Origin: F1-120-MAGs118 sp013360535
GTDB lineage: Bacteria > Planctomycetota > UBA1135 > GCA-002686595
DNA length: 64,000 nt
NCBI GenBank assembly: GCA_026647215.1
Contig: JAPKHC010000019.1
Span: 78,653 to 142,652, forward strand
Reading direction: 5' to 3'
The first letter of the stretch is position 1, and each line of letters starts with the position of its first letter. The position numbers were made by a program, and so were the translations under genes. Below, one piece after another: positions 33,601-43,466 of the stretch. The notes beneath the pieces were generated by a model that did not search any database, was not told the DNA's origin, and saw nothing but the letters and a program-made list of their open reading frames with translations.

Positions 33601-35714
33601 GCCTGCCGATCGACCGCTTCGGCGCCTGGTTGCACGAGATGTACCTCGACGGCGACGTCGAGTACCGCATCAACGACGTGCGCAGGGCGCGCGCGGCCGG
33701 CGTGTACCTCGACATGGTCGACGGCCACGGCTGGGTGCACGACTTCGTGCTCGACGTCGACCTGCCGATCGGCAGCCGCACGTACCAGCTCAAGGTCCGC
33801 GCGGACTGGCTGCGCAGCTCGATGGACGGTGCGCTGCGCGCGAACGGCGCGCTCGCCACGACCTGCGCGCACGACCTCCCCCACTACGTGATCAAGATCG
33901 GCGACTTCTCGGTCGACCCGCGTTACGTCACGCGCGAGCGCACCAACCGCCGCACCGGCAAGGTCGAGACGTCGGAGGAGCTCGACGGCTGGGAGCTGTC
34001 GATGGACGACAACGAGATCTCGTTCATCGGCGGCCTCGGACTGCCGCTGCCGCGCATCGCGGTTCCGACGGGACCCAACTTCGACATCGACTCCGACGCG
34101 CTCTCCGTCGGCGGCTGGCGCCTGCCGTCCTTCGGCAGCGACTCGAAGCTCGGCACGTTCATCTCGGCCAACTTCTCGGTCGACGTCGCGTGGATCGGCG
34201 AGGGCCTGTACTGGTTCCTGCGCCAGTTCGCGGGCACCGAACTCGACCTGCCCAAGCTGGAAGGCCGCACCAGCACGCACGTCGACCTGACCAGCCGCGG
34301 CATCGTCGTCGGCGTCGAGAGCGAGCTGCGCGGCGAGGATCGTTACCGCTGGCTCGTCAACCTCGACACCGTGTGGGACACCGGGCGGGACCGGGGCCTC
34401 GTGCGCGTCGATCGGTCGGAACGCGAGGACTTGCGCACGTGGCTGCACTCGCGCGGCCGCTACACGCTCGGGCCGACGGAGTGGCTCGACGCCGTCGTCA
34501 CGCTGCAGTCCGACCCCGGCGTGCAGTCGGAGTTCTTCGAGAGCAACTACCTCGCCTTCGAGGAGCGCGAGAACTTCCTCTACTGGCGGCGCGTCGAGAA
34601 CAGCGAGTTCTGGAGCGCGACGGCCGAGGCGCGCCTCGAGGACTACCGCACCGAGGTCGTCGACCAGCCTTCGGTCTCGTGGATGCTCGGTCGCGAGGAA
34701 CTCGGGCACGTCGGCGGGCTCGCGCTCGTGCGCACCTCGAACTTCAGCTTCGACCACTACGCACGCTTCGTCGGCGACCCGCGCTACGAAGCGCCCTTCG
34801 TCGACGGCCTCGGCGATCGCGACGTCTCGCGCTTCGACACGGGGCACCGGCTCGAGCTGCCGTGGACGCCGGACGTCGCGGGCCTGCGCGTGACGCCGTA
34901 CCTCGAGCTGCGCGGCACGGGCTGGAGCGACAACGTCGCGAACGACAGCGTGGCCGCGCGGGGCGCGCTGATCGCGGGCATCCAGGCGACGACCTCGCTG
35001 TGGCGCGTCTTCGCGAGCGGCTCGCGGCACGTGCTGATGCCCTCGATCGCGCTGCACGGCGATCTGATGAGCGAGGAGTCGGGCTTCCCGATCGTGCAGT
35101 TCGATGCGCTCGAGCGCTCGGTCAAGGGACGCTACGTCGACTTCAGCCTGCGCTCGCGCTGGGAAAGCCGCGAGCTCCTGAGCGACCTCGACCTCGAGCT
35201 CACGCAGAGCTGGGCGGACGAGGTCGGCCCCAACCTGCCCGAAGGCTGGCTGCCGCTCGCGACGCGCGCCAACTGGCTCTCGAACCTCTCCGGCATCCCG
35301 TTCGGCGTCTCCCACGACGCGCGCTACGACACCGACAGCGGCCAGACGGACTACTCGCGCACGTTCTTCGGTTTCGAGCCCTTCGACAGCCTCGACATCG
35401 AGACGGGCTACCACACCGGACGCGACCTGCTCGGGGTCAAGCTCTACGAAGCCTTCACGCTCGGCGCCCGCTACCGCTTCTCGCCCAAGTGGGAGCTCGA
35501 GGGTCGCCAGACCTTCAGCGTCGGCTTCGGACGCGATCGCCTCGGCTACTCGGTCATGCTGCGGCGCTTCGGCCACGACTTCGTGTTCGAGATCGACAAC
35601 TCCTACGTCGCCGGCGAAGGCGCGGGCAGCCTGCGCTTCAACATCACCCCGAACTTCGTCTGGCGCCGCAACGACACGAGCCAGATCGACCGCTGGCGCG
35701 CGCTGCGGCGTTAG
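30627..35714 (+). CDS. Giant LptC-LptA-LptD-like LPS transport fusion
   Basis: A single 1695-residue frame. Residues about 4-22 form a membrane anchor (FLVFLLLALLGGGALWWF) with no clear signal-peptidase site. A Pro/Glu-rich linker and long OstA/LptA-like beta-jellyroll repeats follow to about 900 (GNVRFRYEDSTLTTAALKL, LDVDERSFVAEGDVEVV, FDLLADRIEFNPERLLASG). From about 930 to the end it reads as an LptD-like outer-membrane barrel (FRQPVWRSGASLVRANW, LRVTPYLELRG, SLRFNITPNFVWRR). The start overlaps kdsC (ATGA), so it is coupled to Kdo synthesis. Usually LptC, LptA and LptD are three proteins (about 190, 185 and 780 residues in E. coli). The domain boundaries and the bridge idea are inference. 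Confidence 0.78.
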   Translation: MRKFLVFLLLALLGGGALWWFDRRSRRAETPTPQLPKQEQPAEQPARTAPEPNRGVFTEVKDAGGKGAQVALSGPLDVWANDMSTGEPRKRSHLVAGDCATLEGGLFDLRDTTLELFVPESGAREVLARAREVRARMRVDPTPALDDQHPVTLIDTVVTYETGSRFAPVTLRVPKLESVVALERAHSEDALTISGNGIEASGRGLDVERLGEVIRLREDPRATVQLEDGSTATLSSKGALVLRGRPDLGPEHAEISLAEEAHLVLAGLEPLDLRAQSIELIGVIERRSGARFRPVSILARNEVLVTPAEGVARGETLAIEFDESGKHARGTLDGGPELDLVLRGARLVDVPIDLLREGETLTVKLDGAGPLEFSLGDARDFTFTGPARLQLPAVGAVLECDSSIRGQGVIVGGVEERELVADGNVRFRYEDSTLTTAALKLRSYVDEEGRTAAELVCEQGTRVVGRLADGDEVTLEARGGLVARRSRSGTRLPYARNVSFEVRGKRPIAGRAALVTDLDVDERSFVAEGDVEVVTAEGRGTGERFEARSELTGELSGTLERPARLETQEGWFEALFLDVEEHVIDARGAASASVKHGGLAHEIDAGWIVAQRKNPVEDDPTPADLVLDAGGDVHIVRSAPQSHLDVRAQRFHAEADEFTDAQGKLDFEPTLVIAAGDVAFEIDQSGVHREGAAGRLELRGDRSGELEPAAGGKVSLTGEIEGRPGRFDLLADRIEFNPERLLASGFELELDGVVSGLSAEASDPQARRVRVIGGLMSLDRSLLALTRGVYIGGKTRDLEPWSLDAELVLLRSKPLSGDMDERDVPAALVDIIAEGSVQVSVAPLGRARSRVLTLDHDSRRITLLGDPDSEENREATIERGGVAWRSSEFTFDLASGFLQSAAGRVLSDPSLPESWSYSYDALEPLLLEDRNALVFRQPVWRSGASLVRANWAILWVDQAEWNKLGSGSREEPLVPDPDSAAARRLPTRMLGGLPIDRFGAWLHEMYLDGDVEYRINDVRRARAAGVYLDMVDGHGWVHDFVLDVDLPIGSRTYQLKVRADWLRSSMDGALRANGALATTCAHDLPHYVIKIGDFSVDPRYVTRERTNRRTGKVETSEELDGWELSMDDNEISFIGGLGLPLPRIAVPTGPNFDIDSDALSVGGWRLPSFGSDSKLGTFISANFSVDVAWIGEGLYWFLRQFAGTELDLPKLEGRTSTHVDLTSRGIVVGVESELRGEDRYRWLVNLDTVWDTGRDRGLVRVDRSEREDLRTWLHSRGRYTLGPTEWLDAVVTLQSDPGVQSEFFESNYLAFEERENFLYWRRVENSEFWSATAEARLEDYRTEVVDQPSVSWMLGREELGHVGGLALVRTSNFSFDHYARFVGDPRYEAPFVDGLGDRDVSRFDTGHRLELPWTPDVAGLRVTPYLELRGTGWSDNVANDSVAARGALIAGIQATTSLWRVFASGSRHVLMPSIALHGDLMSEESGFPIVQFDALERSVKGRYVDFSLRSRWESRELLSDLDLELTQSWADEVGPNLPEGWLPLATRANWLSNLSGIPFGVSHDARYDTDSGQTDYSRTFFGFEPFDSLDIETGYHTGRDLLGVKLYEAFTLGARYRFSPKWELEGRQTFSVGFGRDRLGYSVMLRRFGHDFVFEIDNSYVAGEGAGSLRFNITPNFVWRRNDTSQIDRWRALRR

Positions 35715-35727
35715 CCCGCGCGCGGGC
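35714..35727. terminator. GC palindrome after the Lpt-like gene
   Basis: A 14-base perfect GC palindrome (GCCCGCG and its complement) begins at the last base of the stop codon. There is no T-run, so it is only a possible terminator. Confidence 0.3.
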
Positions 35728-35803
35728 CTTGTCGCGAACTTCGCAGCCTCCGGGGCGAGCGTCGGAGCCGGAGCGGGGCCCCAGCGGCTAGAATGCCCGC
35801 GCC

Positions 35804-36280
35804 GTGGAATTCTTCGGACTGTCCCCGATCGAGCTGCTCGTGATCGTCGTGGTCGCGATCGTCATGTTCGGCCAGCGCCTGCCGCAGGTCGCGGGCGAGA
35901 CGGCGGCGACGCTGCAGCGCTTCAAGCGCTCGCTCACCGACCTGCGCCGCGAGACGGGCATCGATCAGGAGATCTACAAGGCCAAGCGCGAGTTCGAGGA
36001 GGCCCAGCGGCAGGCGCGCGCTGTCGATCCGCGCATGGAGCTGTCGCGCGAGGCGGCGGCGGCGAAGGCTCAGGCGGCAGCGCTCGCGCGCGAGGCGTCG
36101 CTGCGCAGCGAGCCCGGCGGAATGACGCAGGTGAGCGCGGCGAGCGAGCTCGAGGCTACGCCGCCGTCTGGCTCGACCCCGGCGCTTCCGGGTCGTCCAG
36201 ATCCGGGTTCTGCAGGAACGAGTCCGGCGGCAGGAGCGACTCCCCCGACGGCTGATCCGGCGCATCCGGGTCAAGGTTGA
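35804..36280 (+). CDS. Twin-arginine translocase TatA/TatB family protein
   Basis: 158 residues: a short N-terminal membrane helix (about 5-22, SPIELLVIVVVAIVMFGQRLP), the FG hinge followed by the amphipathic helix LPQVAGETAATLQRFKRSLTDLRRE, then a charged helix and a Pro/Ala-rich tail. It forms the Tat pore or receptor for folded proteins; TatA and TatB cannot be separated reliably here. GTG start 35804 lies about 12 bases after a TAGAAT -10-like hexamer. The last 125 bases run antisense to the end of the MshEN gene, so one of the two tails may be shorter in reality. Confidence 0.82.
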   Translation: MEFFGLSPIELLVIVVVAIVMFGQRLPQVAGETAATLQRFKRSLTDLRRETGIDQEIYKAKREFEEAQRQARAVDPRMELSREAAAAKAQAAALAREASLRSEPGGMTQVSAASELEATPPSGSTPALPGRPDPGSAGTSPAAGATPPTADPAHPGQG

Positions 36281-36791
36281 ACAGCACGGCGGCATCGCCG
36301 GCGTCGAAGATCTTGTTCCAGTCGCCGCCACCTTCGGCAGCGCTCGGCGCCGCGAGGTGCTCCGCCAGCCAGCGGTTGTTGGTCTCGACGGAACCGACGA
36401 CGGGCATCACCTGCAGGTCGGTGCTCAGCGCGAGCTGCGCGAGCACGTCCGCCGGAACCAGCGCCGGCATGCAGACCGTGAGCAGCCGCTTGTGGCGCGA
36501 GAGCGGAATCAGCCGGTGCGTGCGCAGGAACTCCTGATCGAGCCCCTCGAGCGAGTCCTTCGACGGCTGGTAGAGGTCGACGGGCAGGAACGGCAGGCCG
36601 AACAGGTCGCACACGACGCGCGACAGCTCCCAGTCGCCGATCAGGCCCTCGCCCACGAGCAGCTCGGGGAACGGGATCGGCCCGGACTGGCTCGACTGCA
36701 GCGCGAGCTTGAGCCGCTGGGGCTCGACGAGGCCGCGTTGGCCGAGGATCTCGGCGAGGCTGGTGTAGTCGAGGCGATAGCTGTGCTTCAC
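36156..36791 (-). CDS. Solitary MshEN (GspE N-terminal) domain protein
   Basis: 211 residues beginning at GTG 36791 with the MshEN/T2SSE_N pattern: SLAEILGQRGLVEPQRLKLAL, FPELLVGEGLIGDWELSRVV, FGLPFLPVDLYQPS. In full-length GspE/PilB ATPases this domain binds c-di-GMP or couples to GspL; here no ATPase domain follows, only an acidic Pro-rich tail. It may be a stand-alone nucleotide sensor, or the remnant of a secretion ATPase. The 3' end overlaps the tat gene antisense by 125 bases. Confidence 0.72.
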   Translation of the reverse strand: MKHSYRLDYTSLAEILGQRGLVEPQRLKLALQSSQSGPIPFPELLVGEGLIGDWELSRVVCDLFGLPFLPVDLYQPSKDSLEGLDQEFLRTHRLIPLSRHKRLLTVCMPALVPADVLAQLALSTDLQVMPVVGSVETNNRWLAEHLAAPSAAEGGGDWNKIFDAGDAAVLFNLDPDAPDQPSGESLLPPDSFLQNPDLDDPEAPGSSQTAA

Positions 36792-37075
36792 GTCGGGGGG
36801 ACCGGCTGGGTGCCCGCGGACTATCGGCCACCCTGCGCGAGCAGCCTGAAGGCCGGAACGCTTTTCCGCCCCCCGGATGCCCCGGTGCTCCCGAAAGCGG
36901 GACCCTCGACGGCGAGGGGCCCCCGCCGCGTCGCGTCGGGAGCCCCTTGGAAGTCGCATTGGCGGTCGCGCGTCCGGTTCAGAGACCGCGAGAGCTTCAC
37001 GGTCCCGCGGTCCGACGCCGCCAGGCGAAGGTGGATCCGGCGTCCCGAGGGTTCTCCTGCGCTCGTCGGGAACTC

Positions 37076-39513
<2,438 letters not shown>

Positions 39514-39517
<4 letters not shown>

Positions 39518-39849
39518 GTGGAGCGTTCGAGTCGGAAGACGACCTTGCGGATCCGCTCGGATCCCAGCCGTCGGTTGGCCTTGAGGCGGTATTGCTCGCC
39601 CGTGAAGGAGCTGAGCTCCTGGAAGTGGGCTGCGGACTGCACCGTGACCTCGAGCACGCCTTCGTGGAACGCCACGGGACGCGCGCGGGCCGCCAGCACG
39701 ATGCCCAGCGAGTCGCGCCAGGCCTTGAAGATCGCGACGTCGCGCAGCCGTGAGCGCAGCCCGGAGTCCTGCAGGAAGCGGTTCATCGCCACCTGCATCG
39801 ACGTCATGCCGCCGCGGCGGCGCTCGGTGTCTGCGCGCTTGTCGGGCAC
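39514..39849 (-). CDS. DUF721 replicative-helicase loader DciA-like
   Basis: 111 residues of the DUF721 family (DciA, the ancestral helicase loader that delivers DnaB to the origin). Typical parts are LRSRLRDVAIFKAWRDSLG (Trp in the domain core) and ARPVAFHEGVLEVTVQSAAHFQEL, followed by a basic tail. GTG 39849 is preferred over ATG 39807 because AAGGA at 39857-39861 lies 7 bases upstream of it. It sits between dnaN and gyrB, where recF would be in other phyla, and overlaps gyrB by 4 bases. Confidence 0.82.
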
Positions 39850-39930
39850 TAGCCCGTCCTTTTCATGAGACTCGTAGCGAAAACGCGGAAACGCCGGCGA
39901 TGCAAGGCGCGAGGATGGTTTTTCCCGCAG

Positions 39931-39946
39931 GCGACCTGCAGGTCGC
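39931..39946. repeat. 16-base perfect palindrome between dnaN and dciA
   Basis: GCGACCTG followed by its exact complement, within the 176-base gap between the dnaN stop and the dciA start. No T-run on the minus strand, so it is not a clear terminator; an operator or a protein-binding site is possible. Confidence 0.45.
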
Positions 39947-40025
39947 TGAGGACCAAAACCACCGCAGCAACGCAGCAGCGTCGAGCGGTTTCGCGTTTGC
40001 AGTAGAGGCTCATGAATAGGGCGGG

Positions 40026-41135
40026 CTAGGCGTCGATCGTGATCGGCATCACGATGTAGATGTAGTTCTCGCCGAGCAGGAACTTGCCGGGCGAGGTCTT
40101 CTCGTTGAACTCGAGCTTGACGATGCCGCTCTCGCTGTTCTTGAGGCCGTCGACGACGTAGTCGGGGTTGAACGCGATCTCCGCGTCCGTGCCCTTGTAC
40201 TCGACCGCCAGGTAGGCGTGCGCCTCGCCGCGGCCCGCCGAGTGGCCCGACAGCTCGAGGCGGCCGGGCGAGAGCGAGAAGCGCACCGCGCGCGCCTCGT
40301 CGCCGGTCACGTTGGCGACGAGCCGGATCTTGCGCTCGAGCAGCGAGGCGTCGGCCTCGCAGTAGTTCTTCGACTCGGCCGGGATCACCGCGGAGTAGCG
40401 CGGGAACTCGCCCTCGAGCAGGCGCGCGAAGACCTCGGCGTTGCGCGTCTTCAGGCCGACCTGCGCCTCGGTGAAGGTCAGCTTGACCTGATCGAGCGGG
40501 TCGCTCATCACGCGCGTGAAGAGCTGCGTGCCGCGCGTCGGCACGATCGAGGCCTTCTGGGGCTTGGTGCCGCTCGCGGTGTCCATCGGCGCGTGTGCGA
40601 GCGCCAGCCGCCGGCCGTCGGTCGCGACCATCTTGAGCAGCCCGTCGCCGATCTCGACCAGCACGCCGTGCATGGCGTAGCGGCCTTGCTCGCGCGCCGC
40701 CGCGAAGGCGGTCTTGTTGACGAGCGACGTGAACGTGCCGGCCTGCAGCGAGAACGCGCCGGCCTCGTCGAAGGCGGCGATGTTGGGGAACTCGTCCGCG
40801 TCGGCGGTGACGAGCTCGGCCGAGTCCTCGCCGCTCCGGATCACGCAGTTCTGCTCGCGCGTGTCGAGCTCGACCGTCTCGCCCGCGAAGTCGCGCACGA
40901 AGTCGTGCAGCACGCGCGCGGAGACGACCACCGTGCCGGCCTCGACGACCTTGACCTGCTCGGTGATGCGGTAGCGCAACGACACGTCGAGGTCGGTGCC
41001 CACGAGCTCCAGCGACTCGCCGGAAGCGATCAGGCACACGTTGGTGAGCACAGCCTTGGGGCTCTTGCTCGGGATGACGCTGTTGGCGAGAGCGAGACCC
41101 TCGCGAAGCTTCTCGCGGGCACAGAGGACCTTCAT
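40026..41135 (-). CDS. dnaN: DNA polymerase III beta subunit (sliding clamp)
   Basis: 369 residues with the three-domain clamp architecture. Recognisable parts are the start MKVLCAREKLREGLALANSVIPSK (first strand and helix), the domain-2 stretch KMVATDGRRLALAHAPM, and the C-terminal hydrophobic tail ENYIYIVMPITIDA that forms the protein-binding pocket wall. It tethers the polymerase to DNA. It is separated from dnaA by 463 bases with a strong terminator after dnaA, so it has its own promoter. Confidence 0.96.
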   Translation of the reverse strand: MKVLCAREKLREGLALANSVIPSKSPKAVLTNVCLIASGESLELVGTDLDVSLRYRITEQVKVVEAGTVVVSARVLHDFVRDFAGETVELDTREQNCVIRSGEDSAELVTADADEFPNIAAFDEAGAFSLQAGTFTSLVNKTAFAAAREQGRYAMHGVLVEIGDGLLKMVATDGRRLALAHAPMDTASGTKPQKASIVPTRGTQLFTRVMSDPLDQVKLTFTEAQVGLKTRNAEVFARLLEGEFPRYSAVIPAESKNYCEADASLLERKIRLVANVTGDEARAVRFSLSPGRLELSGHSAGRGEAHAYLAVEYKGTDAEIAFNPDYVVDGLKNSESGIVKLEFNEKTSPGKFLLGENYIYIVMPITIDA

Positions 41136-41598
41136 GGAGCGGATCTTTGGGCTGGAGGTACGGTCGCGTCGGAGGAAGGTTTTCCCCTCTCTCCATCTAG
41201 TATTGGATTCATCATCATCTTAACGAGGCGCGGGGCTGTGCAGAACCTCGGCGTGCCCTTGCCCAAGTACTTTTCCGGTCGGGACTTGGAGCGCGCCGTC
41301 CACGGGTCGCCAAGCCTTGGCAAGTGTGGACGAACCGTGGGTTGGTGGGGAGCTTCTCGACAGCCCTGCACGGGCAGAACTTGTGGAGTTCCCAAGGCCT
41401 CGATTGCTCCTCAATCCGTCCCCGTCCCGCACCCGCCAGGTCCACGGTCCTTCCAGAGCTTGCTGACAGGTTCTCCCATGCCGAACTCGAGCGGCGGAGT
41501 GCCTCGAGCGCCTGCGGAGCCCTGGAAAAAAGTCAATCGCCGCGGGAGCCAGCGAGGCTCCAGCGGCGATCGGATCGAGGAAACAGGGCACCGTTCGA
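41136..41598. other. dnaA-dnaN intergenic region, candidate origin
   Basis: 463 bases without a gene. Next to dnaA lies its terminator. The middle (41298-41331) holds a nested inverted repeat: GTCCAC at 41298-41303 and GTGGAC at 41326-41331 flank the palindrome GCCAAGCCTTGGC (41309-41321). A second small repeat, GAACT-TGTGG-AGTTC, is at 41377-41391. The TGTGGA cores are half of a DnaA box (TGTGGATAA), but no box matches at 8 or 9 of 9 positions. The stretch 41196-41225 is AT-richer than its surroundings and could hold the dnaN promoter. An origin here is plausible but not shown. Confidence 0.45.
41526..41570 (-). terminator. Rho-independent terminator of dnaA
   Basis: Read on the minus strand, a stem of 8 base pairs (ATCGCCGC), one mismatch, then 6 base pairs (GGAGCC) closes a 5-base loop and is followed within 4 bases by six T residues (41526-41531). 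It lies 29 bases after the dnaA stop. This is the clearest intrinsic terminator in the window and shows that dnaA and dnaN are separate transcripts. Confidence 0.85.
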
Positions 41599-43149
41599 CT
41601 AGCGCCGCAGCTGGCTCAACAACCCCTGGACCGAGGCACGGAACCGGTCGTCGGACTTCATCTGCTTCTCGATCTGCTCGACGGCGTACAGCACCGTGGT
41701 GTGGTCGCGGCCTCCGAAGAAGCCGCCGATCTCCTCCAGCGAGTGGCGCGTGATCGTGCGCGCGAGGTACATGCCGATCTGGCGCGGGTGCGCGATGGCC
41801 TTCGTGCGCCGGCGCGACTGCAGCTCGGTGACCTTGAGCTGGAAGTGCGACGTGATCAGCCGCAGCACGTCGTCCATCGACGGCTGGCCCTTGGGCGACG
41901 TGAAGATCTCGCGCAGCACGTGGCGCGCGAGGTCGGGCGTCACGTCGAGGTTGTTGAGGCTCGCGTAGCCGATCAGGCGGTTCACGGCGCCCTCGAGCTC
42001 GCGGATGTTCGAGTCGATGTGCTCGGCCACGAGCTGCGCCACGCTGTCGGGCAGCTCCTTCCCGCGCTCGCGGCTCTTGCGCTTGAGGATTGCCATGCGC
42101 GTCTCGTAGCAGGGCTTCTCGATCTCGGTGACGAGGCCCCATTTGAAGCGCGAAACCAGCCGATCCTGCAGCGTCGGGATCTCCTTGGGCGGCGAGTCCG
42201 AGGACAGCACGATCTGCTTCGAGGCGTTGTAGAGCGTGTTGAACGTGTGGAAGAACTCCTCCTGCGTGCGCTCCTTGTTGGCGAGCAGGTGGATGTCGTC
42301 CACGACGAGCACGTCGACGTTGCGGTACTTGTTGCGGAACTTCTGCAGGTCGCCGTTCTCGAGCGCGCTGATGAAGTGGTTGATGAACGTCTCGCAGGAC
42401 AGGTACAGGATCCTCGTCTGCGGGTCGCGCTCGAGCAGCGAGTAGCACAAGGACTGCAGGAGGTGCGTCTTGCCCAGTCCCACCGAGCCGTGCAGGAAGA
42501 ACGGGTTGTAGGACTTGCCCGGCGACTCCGAGACGCCGACCGCCGCCGCGTAGGCGAAGCGGTTGCACGGGCCGACGACGAAGTTGTCGAAGCGGTAGTG
42601 CGGGTTGAGCGCGACGTCCGAGCTCCACAGCAGGCCGGACTCGGGCGCGTTGGCGCGGTTCTCGCGCGGCGTGCGCTGGCCCGTGCCCAGAGTCGCCGGC
42701 GCAGGCAGCGGCCCGGCGAGCGTCGCGCTCGACTCCTCCGGCGTGCGCGGGCGCGGTGGCGCGCTCAGTTCGGGGTCGATGTCGATCACGATCGGCCAGC
42801 TCTGGCCGAACACGGCGCGCGTCGCCTGCTCGAGCGCCAGCATGTAGTTGCTGCGCAGCCAGTCGGCGGCAAAGCCGTTCTGCACGACGAGGTGCACACC
42901 CTCGGGCCCGAAGCTCTTCAGGCCGGCGCGACGGAACCAGGTCTCGAACTGCTCGCGGCGGATCGACTTGCGCAGCGCGGTCTGGATCTGCTCCCAGGCG
43001 CTGGCGAGGTCTCCGCCTGCGTTCGAGGGGAATCCGGAGCCGACGAAGTCGGGCTCGGGCGTTTCCCGGACGGCCTCGAGGGCAGCGTCCTCCGTCGGGA
43101 GGGACGACTGCGAGGCGCTGTCCAGGCTCGGGTCTTGGTCGGGGCGCAT
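41599..43149 (-). CDS. dnaA: Chromosomal replication initiator DnaA
   Basis: 516 residues from ATG 43149. Domain I is WEQIQTALRKSIRREQFETWFRRAGL, followed by a linker. The AAA+ domain has Walker A GSVGLGKTHLLQ and Walker B VLVVDDIHLLANKERTQEEFF. Domain IV has the DNA-binding signature ARTITRHSLEEIGGFFGGRDHTTVLYAVEQIE. A TTG at 43290 would add 47 residues of low-complexity sequence; neither start has a good Shine-Dalgarno, so the N-terminus is uncertain. A TTGACA promoter lies at 43408-43436. Confidence 0.95.
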   Translation of the reverse strand: MRPDQDPSLDSASQSSLPTEDAALEAVRETPEPDFVGSGFPSNAGGDLASAWEQIQTALRKSIRREQFETWFRRAGLKSFGPEGVHLVVQNGFAADWLRSNYMLALEQATRAVFGQSWPIVIDIDPELSAPPRPRTPEESSATLAGPLPAPATLGTGQRTPRENRANAPESGLLWSSDVALNPHYRFDNFVVGPCNRFAYAAAVGVSESPGKSYNPFFLHGSVGLGKTHLLQSLCYSLLERDPQTRILYLSCETFINHFISALENGDLQKFRNKYRNVDVLVVDDIHLLANKERTQEEFFHTFNTLYNASKQIVLSSDSPPKEIPTLQDRLVSRFKWGLVTEIEKPCYETRMAILKRKSRERGKELPDSVAQLVAEHIDSNIRELEGAVNRLIGYASLNNLDVTPDLARHVLREIFTSPKGQPSMDDVLRLITSHFQLKVTELQSRRRTKAIAHPRQIGMYLARTITRHSLEEIGGFFGGRDHTTVLYAVEQIEKQMKSDDRFRASVQGLLSQLRR

Positions 43150-43466
43150 GGGGGTGGGAGTTCCGGGGTCGACTTCGGGAGAGTCGCCGCGTTCGAGGCT
43201 AGGGGAGCGCTCCGGGACGCCGTTGAGCCGGGGTATCAAGTTCCCACGAGAGGGTGTTTCTCGGAGATCTATCTTCCCGGTACGTCCCAAGGTCTCGGCG
43301 CTCTGTCCCGCGCACTTCCGGAGGGTGGCCGGGGTGGCGCAGGCAGGCGGCGGACGAGACGGAGGGGGGCATCGAGGGCGGAGAGGGGTTCGCGAACGCG
43401 GAGGCGCATTCGACGGCGATCCGCTGCCGCTGTCAATCTCCGCCGACCGATCTCTCTACCAACCGC
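43150..43466. other. Upstream region of dnaA
   Basis: About 317 bases between the ATG used for dnaA and the end of the cysteine desulfurase gene. It includes the alternative TTG start at 43290 and one promoter candidate (43408-43436). No DnaA boxes with good matches, repeats or other genes were seen. Confidence 0.4.
43408..43436 (-). promoter_or_regulatory. dnaA: Candidate dnaA promoter
   Basis: On the minus strand TTGACA (43431-43436), a full -35 consensus, is followed after 17 bases by TCGAAT (43408-43413), four of six matches to the -10 consensus. It lies just after the cysteine desulfurase stop and points toward dnaA, giving a leader of about 110 or 250 bases depending on the start used. 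Confidence 0.5.

Noticed and set aside
29919..35576. Very long open frame on the minus strand (over 1800 codons)
   Set aside because: It is the antisense shadow of the Lpt-like gene: composition is dominated by Arg, Ala, Glu and His, as expected for reverse frames of high-GC genes, and no domain is recognisable.
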